A stretch of 42,328 nucleotides of DNA from Pricia antarctica (lineage in GTDB: Bacteria > Bacteroidota > Bacteroidia > Flavobacteriales > Flavobacteriaceae). Location: NCBI RefSeq assembly GCF_900101815.1, contig NZ_FNAO01000013.1, positions 1 to 42,328 of the forward strand, written 5' to 3'. The position numbers were made by a program, and so were the translations under genes. This document shows positions 17,925-26,731 of this stretch, in pieces (position 1 is the first letter of the stretch; each line of letters opens with the position of its first letter). The notes under the pieces were generated by a model that had not been told where the DNA came from, made no database searches, and saw only the letters and a program-made list of their open reading frames with translations.

Positions 17925-19205
17925 CTAAAACTCGAGAGCATCCAAGGCCGCTATGGTCTCGTCTAAATCGTCATAGCTCAGCGCATCGTTCAAGAAATAG
18001 CTCTCGAATGCACTGGGCGGTAAGTAAATTCCTTTGTCCAACATCCCATGGAAATATTTTATGAAAGTATCGTTATTGCCTTTTACGGACGTTTCAAAAT
18101 CGATTACGGGTGTATCGGTAAAATGCACCGAAATCATGCTGCCGAAACGATTGATCTGATAAGGGACGCTTTTATTCTTCAATACGGAATCAAAGCCCTT
18201 ATGCAGGTATTCCGTCTTTTTCGCCAGATTTTCGAACACCTCGGGGCGTTCGTTCAGCTCGGTCAGCATGGCAAGTCCCGCCGCCATCGCTAAGGGATTT
18301 CCACTTAGAGTTCCCGCTTGGTACACGGGGCCTTCCGGCGCCAGATGTGCCATGATTTCGGAGCTTGCCGCAAAGGCACCGACGGGCAATCCGCCGCCTA
18401 TGACCTTGCCGAAACAAACAATATCGGCATCGATACCCAATGCTTCCTGTGCGCCGCCCTTGCCCAATCGGAATCCCGTCATGACCTCATCGAACAGCAA
18501 TACTATATTCTCCTGCGTACAAATCTCGCGCAGGCCCTTTATAAATTCATCCGTAGGCACGATACAACCCATATTACCGGCGACCGGTTCTATGATAATG
18601 GTAGCGATCTCACCCTCGTTGGCGGCGACCAGTTGGCGGACGCTTTCCAAATCATTGTATTTCGCCAGCAAGGTATCCTTCGCCGTACCTTGGGTCACAC
18701 CGGGACTGTTGGGACTTCCAAAAGTAACCGCCCCACTCCCCGCTTGTATCAGAAATGAATCGGAGTGGCCGTGGTAGCAGCCGGCAAACTTAATAATCTT
18801 ATCCTTGCCAGTAAATCCCCGCGCCAAACGTACCGCGCTCATACAGGCCTCGGTACCGCTGTTTACAAAACGGATTTTATCGATATTCGGTACCATCGAA
18901 ACCGCCAATTTTGCGATTTCGGTCTCGATTTCCGTAGGCATGCCGAACGAAGTGCCGTCTTTGGCCTTGTCGATTACCGCGTCGATTACCGGTGCGTAGG
19001 CATGGCCCAAAATCAGCGGACCCCACGAAGCGATATAATCGATCAAACGGTTGTCATCCTCATCATAAAGATAGGCCCCTTTGGCCCTTTTTACAAAAAT
19101 CGGATCCCCCCCGACCGCTTTAAAGGCGCGGACGGGAGAATTGACACCTCCGGGAATATATTTTTGGGCCTCGGCGAAGAGGGCGCTGCTTCTTTTGTAG
19201 AACAT
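17925..19205 (-). CDS. hemL: Glutamate-1-semialdehyde 2,1-aminomutase
   Basis: Converts glutamate-1-semialdehyde to 5-aminolevulinate in the C5 pathway of tetrapyrrole synthesis, in the cytoplasm with PLP. The 426-residue length is standard. Family blocks are [19 protein letters not shown] (19-37), [29 protein letters not shown] and [12 protein letters not shown]. The PLP-binding Lys is in [13 protein letters not shown] (about residue 265), and [17 protein letters not shown] follows. It is downstream of the glucosaminidase gene on the same strand with an 88-base gap, an arrangement frequent in flavobacteria. Confidence 0.97.
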   Translation of the reverse strand: MFYKRSSALFAEAQKYIPGGVNSPVRAFKAVGGDPIFVKRAKGAYLYDEDDNRLIDYIASWGPLILGHAYAPVIDAVIDKAKDGTSFGMPTEIETEIAKLAVSMVPNIDKIRFVNSGTEACMSAVRLARGFTGKDKIIKFAGCYHGHSDSFLIQAGSGAVTFGSPNSPGVTQGTAKDTLLAKYNDLESVRQLVAANEGEIATIIIEPVAGNMGCIVPTDEFIKGLREICTQENIVLLFDEVMTGFRLGKGGAQEALGIDADIVCFGKVIGGGLPVGAFAASSEIMAHLAPEGPVYQAGTLSGNPLAMAAGLAMLTELNERPEVFENLAKKTEYLHKGFDSVLKNKSVPYQINRFGSMISVHFTDTPVIDFETSVKGNNDTFIKYFHGMLDKGIYLPPSAFESYFLNDALSYDDLDETIAALDALEF

Positions 19206-19293
19206 AATTTTTGAGTTTAAAAATGAAGTTTTTCCGCTTCTATTAGTACCGCCTTGTATGTTTTTGTTGACGGGTCGTCGATTCAGACGGCAA

Positions 19294-20148
19294 TTACTTA
19301 TTAAAACTTTCAGTCTTCACGGTAAGTTCTTGCCCGACGGCCAGGTTATTGTCGTACAGGTAATTCCAACGTTTTAGATCGTTGACGGAAACGGCGTACC
19401 GCTTCGAAAGGGAATACAGGGTATCGCCCTCTTGAACGATATAGCTGGCATATTGTGGCCTTGCAATGGCGACCTGTGTTTTTTCGCCCTTGCCATATCC
19501 GGCATCGGCTACGGCCATATCGTATTTATGCAGGTTGTGCCTCTCGATAAGGGCAATCAACTTCTGTGGATAGTGCCTGTCCGTGGCATAACCGGCCTTT
19601 CGTAGTCCCTTGGCCCATTCCTTATAATCGTCGTTCGGCAGGTCGAAGAGAAAAGCGTAGCGTGAGCGGCCGGTCAAGAAGATACTATGGTCGCGATAGG
19701 AATACATCGGGTGGTTGTACTTACGGAAACATTCTCCCTTTTCGTCATCGTCGTGATGGTCGTAGTCGCCCTGCCAGCCGGTATGACATTTGATACCAAA
19801 ATGGTTGTTGGTCTTCCGAGCCAACTCTCCATTTCCGATGCCACTTTCCAACAATCCTTGCGCTAATGTAATACTGGCGGGTATGCCGTAGGCCTTCATT
19901 TCCATCTGTGCAATTTCAGAAAAGGTCGCTATGTATTCTTCGGGCGAACCTATATCGAAGCTAAGAAATTCCCCGGTATCCTCGGGCATTACGTACAGGC
20001 CGTCATCCACTTTTTCAATTTCATGGGCGACCGTAATTTCCTTGGGTTTTTCAGGACGGGGAGCCGTAACGGAGGTCACGGTCTTTTTGGATTTGCATCC
20101 CCCAAAAAAAATTCCTGCAACGAGTAGAAATACAATTTTTCGAATCAT
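19294..20148 (-). CDS. Glucosaminidase-domain lipoprotein with LysM
   Basis: A 284-residue peptidoglycan hydrolase. The N-terminus is a lipoprotein signal with FFGGC (Cys18). An FlgJ/mannosyl-glycoprotein endo-beta-N-acetylglucosaminidase domain spans about 70-215 ([20 protein letters not shown] with catalytic-type Glu, [45 protein letters not shown]). A C-terminal LysM domain (about 234-280, [19 protein letters not shown]) binds peptidoglycan. The start overlaps the stop of the upstream PLP enzyme by four bases (ATGA), indicating translational coupling. It probably acts on septal or side-wall peptidoglycan. Confidence 0.92.
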   Translation of the reverse strand: MIRKIVFLLVAGIFFGGCKSKKTVTSVTAPRPEKPKEITVAHEIEKVDDGLYVMPEDTGEFLSFDIGSPEEYIATFSEIAQMEMKAYGIPASITLAQGLLESGIGNGELARKTNNHFGIKCHTGWQGDYDHHDDDEKGECFRKYNHPMYSYRDHSIFLTGRSRYAFLFDLPNDDYKEWAKGLRKAGYATDRHYPQKLIALIERHNLHKYDMAVADAGYGKGEKTQVAIARPQYASYIVQEGDTLYSLSKRYAVSVNDLKRWNYLYDNNLAVGQELTVKTESFNK

Positions 20149-21056
20149 ACGCTGAATGTGGGTAGATTTTTCTTTTTCAATAGGATGTTCATTCCCGCTA
20201 TACCTTGCAGCCCTCCCGTGTGAATGGCCAAAATTTTGGTCTTCGGAAGAAAATAATCCTGTTGGACAAGGTCTAGAATTCCAAATACCATTTTCCCGGT
20301 GTATACCGGATCAAGGGGAATCTGGGTCTTTCGTTTAAAATCGTTTACGAAATCGATCAGTTCCGCGGTTACCTTGGCATAGCCCCCGAAATGATACTTG
20401 GTAATCAACTCCCAATGCTCTTTCGTGACAAAATTACGAATATCTTCGCTTAAAAAATCGCCTTTCAGGGCAGGAAAACCCAAAACGCGCTGATTTTCAA
20501 GCGATGAATTTATAATACCGGCCAATGTGCCGCCCGTTCCAACGGCACAGCAGATGACGTCGAAATCGGTATCCGCGGGCGTTAAGATTTCTTCGCATCC
20601 CTTCACTGCCAGGGCATTCGTACCGCCTTCGGGCAAGAAATAACAGGCACCAAATTCACATTGTAATTTTTTTAAATAGGATGGATTTTCCTTATCGCCA
20701 TAGTCATCCCTAGAAATAAATTTTAACCGCATCCCGTGTTCGGATGCCAATAACAAGGTCGGATTCGCTTTCCATTTATCGGATAGTTCATCCCCCCGGA
20801 TAATCCCGATAGTCTTAAAACCATTTAAATTTCCGGCATAGGCCGTAGCCACGATATGGTTTGAATAGGCACCCCCAAACGTTAGGAGGGTATCGAAACC
20901 TAATTTTTTGGCTTGGAAAAGATTGTACTTTAGCTTCCTGAATTTATTTCCTGATAGTAGCGGATGGAGGAGGTCTTCCCTTTTTATAAAGAGGGATACT
21001 TGTTTCTCGTTAAGTAGGGGCAGAATTATTTCTTGGTTTACCGTATTTTCTTCCAT
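20145..21056 (-). CDS. PLP-dependent ACC deaminase/D-cysteine desulfhydrase family protein
   Basis: A 303-residue fold-type II PLP enzyme. The Schiff-base Lys is K38 in LLSGNKFRKLKYN. TFGGAYSNHIVATAYAG contains the conserved Ser-Asn-His, and CCAVGTGGTLAGI is the phosphate-binding glycine loop. The family includes 1-aminocyclopropane-1-carboxylate deaminases and D-cysteine desulfhydrases; the latter role is more likely in marine Bacteroidota, but the sequence does not settle it. It overlaps the downstream glucosaminidase gene by four bases. Confidence 0.88.
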   Translation of the reverse strand: MEENTVNQEIILPLLNEKQVSLFIKREDLLHPLLSGNKFRKLKYNLFQAKKLGFDTLLTFGGAYSNHIVATAYAGNLNGFKTIGIIRGDELSDKWKANPTLLLASEHGMRLKFISRDDYGDKENPSYLKKLQCEFGACYFLPEGGTNALAVKGCEEILTPADTDFDVICCAVGTGGTLAGIINSSLENQRVLGFPALKGDFLSEDIRNFVTKEHWELITKYHFGGYAKVTAELIDFVNDFKRKTQIPLDPVYTGKMVFGILDLVQQDYFLPKTKILAIHTGGLQGIAGMNILLKKKNLPTFSV

Positions 21057-21073
21057 AACCGGTCTTGGTTACA

Positions 21074-21081
21074 CAAAGATA
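21074..21081 (-). promoter_or_regulatory. Promoter -7 element of the PLP enzyme-glucosaminidase unit
   Basis: Minus-strand TATCTTTG is a perfect -7 match 17 bases before the ATG at 21056. The -33 position (21101-21104) reads TTCA, a partial match. Confidence 0.5.
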
Positions 21082-21240
21082 GGATTCTTCGATTATTTTT
21101 TGAAGTTCGTAATAAGGCAATTGGCGTCGTCCCCTTCATTTCAATCCCATTAGCACAGAGAAAGTTTGCTGACCGGGACATAGTGGCATGCATGAATCAA
21201 GACCGGGCAGAGATCATCTCGGAATGGACAAGGCTTTCCC

Positions 21241-21564
21241 TCAAAAATAGCTCAAAAACCCAAAAGCCTTCCTATCATCCGGATAATCAAGATTCTTTTC
21301 GTTGGCATAGGCTTCCCGTTCAAAACTGATGTTTTGATAGGCTTTGTAACTATCCAAATAAAGCAAAGTCCGTAAAAGCCATTCGGAAATATAGAGGACG
21401 TAAAAGAAAACGATCAACAATTCTTGCTGCTGCTTCAAATGTATTTTTTCGTGGTTGATCAGCACAATATCGTCTTTCAGGTCATCATTTTTCAAGATGA
21501 TAAAGGGCCATAGGGAGAGGCCGACGTAATTTTTGTAGAAAAAATGTTTGAATATCACTATCAT
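21241..21564 (-). CDS. Small membrane protein with HExxH motif
   Basis: A 107-residue protein. Residues 32-42 (DIVLINHEKIH) carry HExxH at 38-42. A hydrophobic helix (about 50-69, LIVFFYVLYISEWLLRTLLY) follows, then an acidic EREAYANE block (82-89) that could supply a third zinc ligand (E84 or nearby). This spacing recalls the minimal core of membrane gluzincins such as M56/M48 peptidases without their other helices. I know such short proteins from flavobacterial genomes without a tested function. It lies upstream of the PLP-enzyme gene, separated by 184 bases with its own promoter for the latter. Confidence 0.7.
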   Translation of the reverse strand: MIVIFKHFFYKNYVGLSLWPFIILKNDDLKDDIVLINHEKIHLKQQQELLIVFFYVLYISEWLLRTLLYLDSYKAYQNISFEREAYANEKNLDYPDDRKAFGFLSYF

Positions 21565-21772
21565 AGTCCAGCTTTTAAACGAACACCTCTAAAGTTAATT
21601 GTTGCAGGGGCCGTATAATCGATAACCTGAATAGGTTGCCAACAATTGTACCGAATCGTTAGAACACGGGAAAAGCCTATAAAATGTATGTTTTATTATT
21701 ACTTTTGGGCGTTTATCAACATATAGTAGTAACTTTAGGTATTGGAAATTTATCTAGATAGACTAGAAATAG

Positions 21773-21946
<174 letters not shown>

Positions 21947-22023
21947 CAGCCCTGTCGTTCGGCATGATTTTTGAGCTATACCTATTGGATATAAAACGGT
22001 TTGAACTCCAAATAAAAATAACT

Positions 22024-22587
22024 ATGAAAACACTAAAAATACTAGTAGCACCCATGCTGATGGTTCTCTTTTTAAGTTCATGCGCTTCGGTGCAGGTACT
22101 TTCGGATTACGATAAAGAGGCTAATTTCAACGCGTACAAAACCTACGCCTTTTACAAAACGGGCATAGATAAGGTACAGATTTCGGATCTTGATAAAAAA
22201 CGGATTCTTAGGGCAATCGAGGCGGAAATGTCCAAAAGGGGCTTTACAAAATCGGAAAATCCTGATTTATTGGTCAGTATTTTTACCAAAGAAAAGGAAC
22301 AGGTCGACATCTATAATAACTATTGGGGCGGCTTCGGATACGGATGGGGCTGGAACCCCTACTATTGGGGCCCTGGCTATGGAGGTGGTGCCTATGCGAA
22401 CACTCGCACCGAAGGCTCGCTTTATATCGATTTGATCGATGCCGGTAGCAAAGAGCTGGTCTGGCAGGGCAAAGGTGTTGGCAATTTGGGCAACATCAAT
22501 AATATCGAAAAGAAAGAGGCGCGCATACGTGAGTTCGTCTCGCAGATTTTGATGCAGTATCCACCGAATCAGGTGGCGGTGAAGTAG
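22024..22587 (+). CDS. DUF4136 lipoprotein
   Basis: A 187-residue outer-envelope lipoprotein. I choose the ATG at 22024 because it starts a canonical lipoprotein signal (MKTLKILVAPMLMVLFLSSC, Cys20). An in-frame upstream ATG at 21964 would bury the signal behind 20 extra residues. The body matches DUF4136: YDKEANFNAYKTYAFY, ADEAM-like helix EAEMSKRGF, NPDLLVSI, TEGSLYIDLIDAGSKELVWQG and a C-terminal helix ending MQYPP. A Gly/Tyr/Trp-rich insert (GGFGYGWGWNPYYWGPGYGG) is typical. Function unknown, possibly envelope stress. Confidence 0.9.
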   Translation: MKTLKILVAPMLMVLFLSSCASVQVLSDYDKEANFNAYKTYAFYKTGIDKVQISDLDKKRILRAIEAEMSKRGFTKSENPDLLVSIFTKEKEQVDIYNNYWGGFGYGWGWNPYYWGPGYGGGAYANTRTEGSLYIDLIDAGSKELVWQGKGVGNLGNINNIEKKEARIREFVSQILMQYPPNQVAVK

Positions 22588-22634
22588 GGATTGCACTTTT
22601 TATTGGAAGGATATCACATTGACCGAATGAATTG

Positions 22635-22664
22635 ACCCGCTATTTTTTAATGGCGGGTTTTTTT
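22635..22664 (+). terminator. Terminator after the DUF4136 gene
   Basis: Stem ACCCGC / GCGGGT with an A/T-rich loop, followed by seven T (to 22665). It lies 48 bases after the DUF4136 stop. Confidence 0.85.
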
Positions 22665-22665
22665 G

Positions 22666-22896
22666 TAGTTGCCACTAACAAAAGTTGTCATATCGAACAT
22701 TGCAAAATATCTAGCGGAATTTTTCGGAAAGTAGATTGGGCAGCTACCTGCCAAAAACTTTCTACAGGGAAGTAGCCCATCATAATACCAGGAACAGTCC
22801 ACAAGATTCTTCCTTCTTCAGAATGACAATTCGGCTATGTTTCGCTTCCTAGGGTCATCTTCGTTTTTTGTAACTTTACATGAATTCTAAATCACC
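22666..22896. other. Intergenic region upstream of the hydroxylase
   Basis: About 230 bases with no gene. Near its end TAACTTTA (22871-22878) is a possible -7 element 18 bases before the hydroxylase ATG, without a recognisable -33. Confidence 0.5.
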
Positions 22897-24648
22897 ATGC
22901 CCTATAAAAGCAACCCCGTTCTCGACAAGCTGCCGAAACATCTGCAGCAGTACATCAAGCCCCAGAATTATGAGGGGTATTCGGCCATTGACCAGGCCGT
23001 ATGGCGGTATGTGATGCGGAAAAATGTGGATTATCTAAGTAAGGTCGCCCACGCATCCTATTCGACCGGACTGAAAAAAACGGGTATTTCAATTGACCAT
23101 ATTCCGAATATGTATGGCATGAACCGTATTCTCAAGGAAATCGGGTGGGCCGCCGTTGCGGTAGACGGCTTTATTCCCCCTTCCGCCTTTATGGAATTTC
23201 AGGCCTACAACGTGCTGGTCATCGCTTCCGACATTCGCCAAATCGATCATATCGAATATACCCCCGCCCCAGATATCATTCATGAAGGCGCCGGCCACGC
23301 CCCGATTATCGCCAACCCGGAATATGCCGAATACCTGCGCCGGTTCGGGGAGATCGGCTGCAAAGCCATTTCCAACGCTAAAGATTTTGAGCTATACGAA
23401 GCGGTGCGGCATCTATCTATCATCAAAGAGGCCGCGGGTACACCACAAGAAGAAATCGATACCGCGCAAAAGCACATCGAACAAGTGCAACAGAACATGG
23501 GCGAACCCAGCGAAATCGCCCTGATCCGCAACCTGCATTGGTGGACAGTCGAATACGGACTCATAGGCACGCCCGAACATCCGAAAATCTATGGTGCAGG
23601 CTTGCTTTCCTCAATAGGCGAAAGTGCCTGGTGCATGAAGGAAAAGGTTAAAAAAGTGCCCTATTCCATCGAAGCGGCCTATGCCTCCTTCGATATTACC
23701 CAGCCGCAGCCCCAACTTTTTGTAACACCCGATTTTGCTTTTCTGAATCAAGTACTTGAAGATTTTGCAGATACCATGGCACTGCGCATTGGTGGATTAT
23801 CGGGACTTCAAAAACTGATTGCCTCCAAGGAACTCGGCAGCATCGAGCTAAGTACGGGCCTACAGATATCCGGTAGTTTCGATGGAATCATCGCGCACGA
23901 GGGCCGACCTATCTATTTTCAGACCAAAGGACCCACTGCACTTTCCTATCGTGAAAAAGAACTGGTCGGCCATAGTACCGACAAACATGCCACCGGTTTC
24001 GGATCGCCTATCGGAAAGCTCAAGGGCATCAACTTGGCGATCGAAAATATGGCACCCCGCGATTTGAAAGCCTATAACATATATGAGGGACAAACGGTTA
24101 CTTTGGAATTCGAAGGCGACATAACCGTCTCCGGTGAAATCATAACGGGAACCCGGAACCTCAACGGAGCCATTATCTTGGTGACCTTCAAAAACTGCAA
24201 GGTGGCCCATAAGAACAAAACGCTCTATGAATCGAAAGACGGTACTTACAGCATGGCCGTTGGCGAAAAAATAGTTTCCGCCTTTAACGGCCCCGCCGAT
24301 GTCAACAGCTTTGATCGTATCACGCACGAGATTTCGTCGATGACCATCAAAACCGACACCTCGGAGCAGCAGTCCCAACTAGAAAAATATTATGAACAAA
24401 TACGTCATTTTCGGGAAGGCAAAAACACGACCATTTCACGGCACAAGGTTTTCGACGCGCTAAAAAAGGACTATCCGAACGACTGGCTGTTGTCTGTCGA
24501 ACTATACGAGCTGGCCGTAACCAATGGGGACAGTGACTTTGCCGGAGAAATCGTCATGCATTTGGAAAATATCAAACGCCATCATCCCAAAGTCGGACAT
24601 TTGATCGATGATGGGATGGCGTTGGTTGCGGGGAGTTTTGTGGTTTAG
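22897..24648 (+). CDS. phhA: Aromatic amino acid hydroxylase (phenylalanine 4-monooxygenase type)
   Basis: A 583-residue pterin- and Fe(II)-dependent monooxygenase that probably converts phenylalanine to tyrosine. The catalytic domain is in the N-terminal part. The two His iron ligands are in HEGAGHAP (H129, H134) and the Glu ligand in WWTVEYGLIG (E219). YGAGLLSSIGE and PYSIEAAYASFDITQPQPQLFV are also typical. Bacterial enzymes are usually about 260-300 residues; here roughly 250 more residues follow (about 335-583, including EGRPIYFQTKGPTALS and a helical end), a form I associate with Bacteroidota. No N-terminal ACT domain is present. The stop codon lies in the first copy of an 8-bp tandem array. 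Confidence 0.9.
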   Translation: MPYKSNPVLDKLPKHLQQYIKPQNYEGYSAIDQAVWRYVMRKNVDYLSKVAHASYSTGLKKTGISIDHIPNMYGMNRILKEIGWAAVAVDGFIPPSAFMEFQAYNVLVIASDIRQIDHIEYTPAPDIIHEGAGHAPIIANPEYAEYLRRFGEIGCKAISNAKDFELYEAVRHLSIIKEAAGTPQEEIDTAQKHIEQVQQNMGEPSEIALIRNLHWWTVEYGLIGTPEHPKIYGAGLLSSIGESAWCMKEKVKKVPYSIEAAYASFDITQPQPQLFVTPDFAFLNQVLEDFADTMALRIGGLSGLQKLIASKELGSIELSTGLQISGSFDGIIAHEGRPIYFQTKGPTALSYREKELVGHSTDKHATGFGSPIGKLKGINLAIENMAPRDLKAYNIYEGQTVTLEFEGDITVSGEIITGTRNLNGAIILVTFKNCKVAHKNKTLYESKDGTYSMAVGEKIVSAFNGPADVNSFDRITHEISSMTIKTDTSEQQSQLEKYYEQIRHFREGKNTTISRHKVFDALKKDYPNDWLLSVELYELAVTNGDSDFAGEIVMHLENIKRHHPKVGHLIDDGMALVAGSFVV

Positions 24649-24714
24649 AGGTTTAGAGGTTTAGAGGTTTAGAGGTTTAGAGGTTTAGAGGTTTAGAGGT
24701 TTAGAGGTTTAGAG
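24643..24714 (+). repeat. Nine-copy 8-bp tandem repeat (GTTTAGAG)
   Basis: Nine uninterrupted identical copies of GTTTAGAG, 72 bases. The first copy contains the stop codon of the hydroxylase gene (GTT TAG). The array ends 33 bases before the esterase start. Because 8 is not a multiple of 3, successive copies place TAG in every reading frame; on the other strand the unit contains TAA, with the same effect. Confidence 0.97.
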
Positions 24715-24747
24715 AAAAAATATTTAATTCTTCACACAAATTTTGAC

Positions 24748-26022
24748 ATGAAAACATTTTTAGTTTATCTTCTTATTTCATATCCTTTAAGCATGGCCAT
24801 GGCACAATTCGAACCCAACTATGATGAGCGCCAAGTCCCCGAATTCAAGATTCCCGATCCTTTGACCACTTTTGATGGGAAGAAAATAACTGCCACTTCG
24901 GAATGGGAAAATACGCGCCGACCCGAGTTATATCAATTCTTCGAAGAACAGGTCTATGGCAAAGTCCCCGGAAAACTAGATAGCTTGTCCTTTAACATGG
25001 TCGAGACTTCCGATGATGCTTTGAACGGCAAGGCCCAACGCAAACAGGTCGAGGTCAGCTTATTCAAAAACGGGAAGTCCCTCGACTTCAATATCCTCCT
25101 CTATCTGCCAAAATCACGGAAACCTGCCCCTATTTTTCTTGGATATAATTTCTACGGAAACCATAGCATAACCGATGATCCAAACGTAATCGTATCCAAA
25201 GCTTGGGCAATGGATAGTGAGGAATTCGGCATTAGCGGGCATACCCTTACCGAGGCATCAAGGGGCGTTCGCGTTCATCGCTGGGCGCTAGAAAAGATTA
25301 TCGACGGCGGTTTCGGACTGGCCACCATCTATTATGGCGAGGTCGATCCCGACAAAAACGATTTTTCGGACGGATTGCATAGCTTGTTCTATATGGAGAG
25401 CCAAGAAATTCCTAAAAAAGACGAATGGGGTAGCATTGCCGCATGGGCTTTCGGCATGAGTCGCGCCCTAGACTATTTGGAAACGGACCCTGACATCGAT
25501 GCATCCCATGTAGTTTCTTTCGGTCATTCCCGCTTGGGGAAGGCCGCGTTATGGGCGGGTGCCAGTGATACTCGTTTTGCCGGGGTAATCAGTAACGATT
25601 CCGGATGCGGTGGGGCGGCCCTATCCAAACGCCAAGTTGGGGAGACGGTTGGCCGTATCAACACCAGTTTTCCGCATTGGTTCTGCGACAATTTTACCGA
25701 ATATAACGAAAACGAAGAAGCGCTTCCTGTAGATCAGCATGAATTACTGGCCTTGATTGCGCCAAGACCCCTTTACGTCGCCAGTGCCGAAGACGATCAA
25801 TGGGCGGATCCCAGAGGGGAATTTCTATCGGCCCATTATGCCACATCCGTTTATGATCTATATGGTACAAAGGGAATCTCCGATACTAAAATGCCAGAGG
25901 TCAATTCCCCCGTGCAAAATACGTTGGCCTATCACATTCGTACCGGCAAACATGATGTTACCGAGTATGATTGGGAGCAATATATTGACTGGGCGAAAAG
26001 GTTTGTTGCGGTGAAACCTTGA
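24748..26022 (+). CDS. Secreted CE15-like esterase (glucuronoyl/acetyl xylan esterase type)
   Basis: A 424-residue exported alpha/beta hydrolase. The signal peptide is MKTFLVYLLISYPLSMAMAQ (1-20). The nucleophile elbow is GHSRLGKAALWAGA with Ser261. NDSGCGGAAL follows, as in CE15 enzymes, and the candidate catalytic His is H402 in RTGKHDVTEYDW. Bacterial CE15-like enzymes cleave ester links between glucuronoyl groups of xylan and lignin or related polymers. The native substrate in a marine flavobacterium is uncertain. No SusCD pair or glycoside hydrolase is adjacent, so it is not in an obvious polysaccharide utilisation locus here. Confidence 0.85.
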   Translation: MKTFLVYLLISYPLSMAMAQFEPNYDERQVPEFKIPDPLTTFDGKKITATSEWENTRRPELYQFFEEQVYGKVPGKLDSLSFNMVETSDDALNGKAQRKQVEVSLFKNGKSLDFNILLYLPKSRKPAPIFLGYNFYGNHSITDDPNVIVSKAWAMDSEEFGISGHTLTEASRGVRVHRWALEKIIDGGFGLATIYYGEVDPDKNDFSDGLHSLFYMESQEIPKKDEWGSIAAWAFGMSRALDYLETDPDIDASHVVSFGHSRLGKAALWAGASDTRFAGVISNDSGCGGAALSKRQVGETVGRINTSFPHWFCDNFTEYNENEEALPVDQHELLALIAPRPLYVASAEDDQWADPRGEFLSAHYATSVYDLYGTKGISDTKMPEVNSPVQNTLAYHIRTGKHDVTEYDWEQYIDWAKRFVAVKP

Positions 26023-26089
26023 TGAAATTCTGAAATAGGTTAAAACTTCGGCAATCGCTTTGAGAATAGTCGGAACGTACGGCGCATCG

Positions 26090-26722
26090 CTAATCCATCA
26101 AGAAAAAATCCTGCAGATCATTCAAATCCCCTAAACCCTGTTCCACGGTTTTACCATCATACTCCAGCGTCCACCCCATTGAATTGGTCAGGATATAGAA
26201 TTTCTGCAGTTCGCTGAGCAAACGGTTTTCGGCGTTTTTTTTTAGGGAAGATTGGTTGACCTTCTTCATCAATGAAACATTTACATTTTTCTTGATTTTG
26301 TTGTAATCGGAAGCATCGAACATATTCAAGTAATCGGAAGTCACATCGTAATACTCGAAATCGGGACTGATTTTGATTTCGGGTTCGGGAATACTTTTTA
26401 TCCGTAAGGTTTTGGCTTTTTCATCGACCTCAAAATCGATTTTTGACAGGTCATAGGCCACGGTCACATCGGCATTTACGACGACCAATGCCTTTTTCTT
26501 CGCCGAGACTAAAGGGCCGAAAACCGATTTGGAATCCTTATAATTATAGACTTCGGCAAAATGGCCCTCCGTTACGATCAGTTTGGATACGTTATCTATC
26601 TGCTGTTGGATCAGCATGGAGTTTTCCTGAAGGATGGATTTTTTTTCCTTGTCATCGGAACACGAACGGATAACGAACACCGCCGCCAAAGTAATGAGTA
26701 CGCCTATCAGGATTTTTTTCAT
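26090..26722 (-). CDS. DUF4230 protein
   Basis: A 210-residue protein with one N-terminal hydrophobic segment (residues 3-18, KILIGVLITLAAVFVI, then RSCSDD). Cys21 might be a lipobox Cys, but an uncleaved anchor is as likely. The rest is a periplasmic alpha/beta domain with a Lys/Asn-rich amphipathic helix (SLMKKVNQSSLKKNAENRLL), matching DUF4230. Its function is unknown. It lies 9 bases downstream of the GSCFA gene, so the two are in one transcription unit. Confidence 0.85.
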   Translation of the reverse strand: MKKILIGVLITLAAVFVIRSCSDDKEKKSILQENSMLIQQQIDNVSKLIVTEGHFAEVYNYKDSKSVFGPLVSAKKKALVVVNADVTVAYDLSKIDFEVDEKAKTLRIKSIPEPEIKISPDFEYYDVTSDYLNMFDASDYNKIKKNVNVSLMKKVNQSSLKKNAENRLLSELQKFYILTNSMGWTLEYDGKTVEQGLGDLNDLQDFFLMD

Positions 26723-26731
26723 GACATCAAG

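Noticed and set aside
21964-22023. 20-residue N-terminal extension of the DUF4136 protein
   Set aside because: It would hide an ideal lipoprotein signal peptide beginning at 22024.
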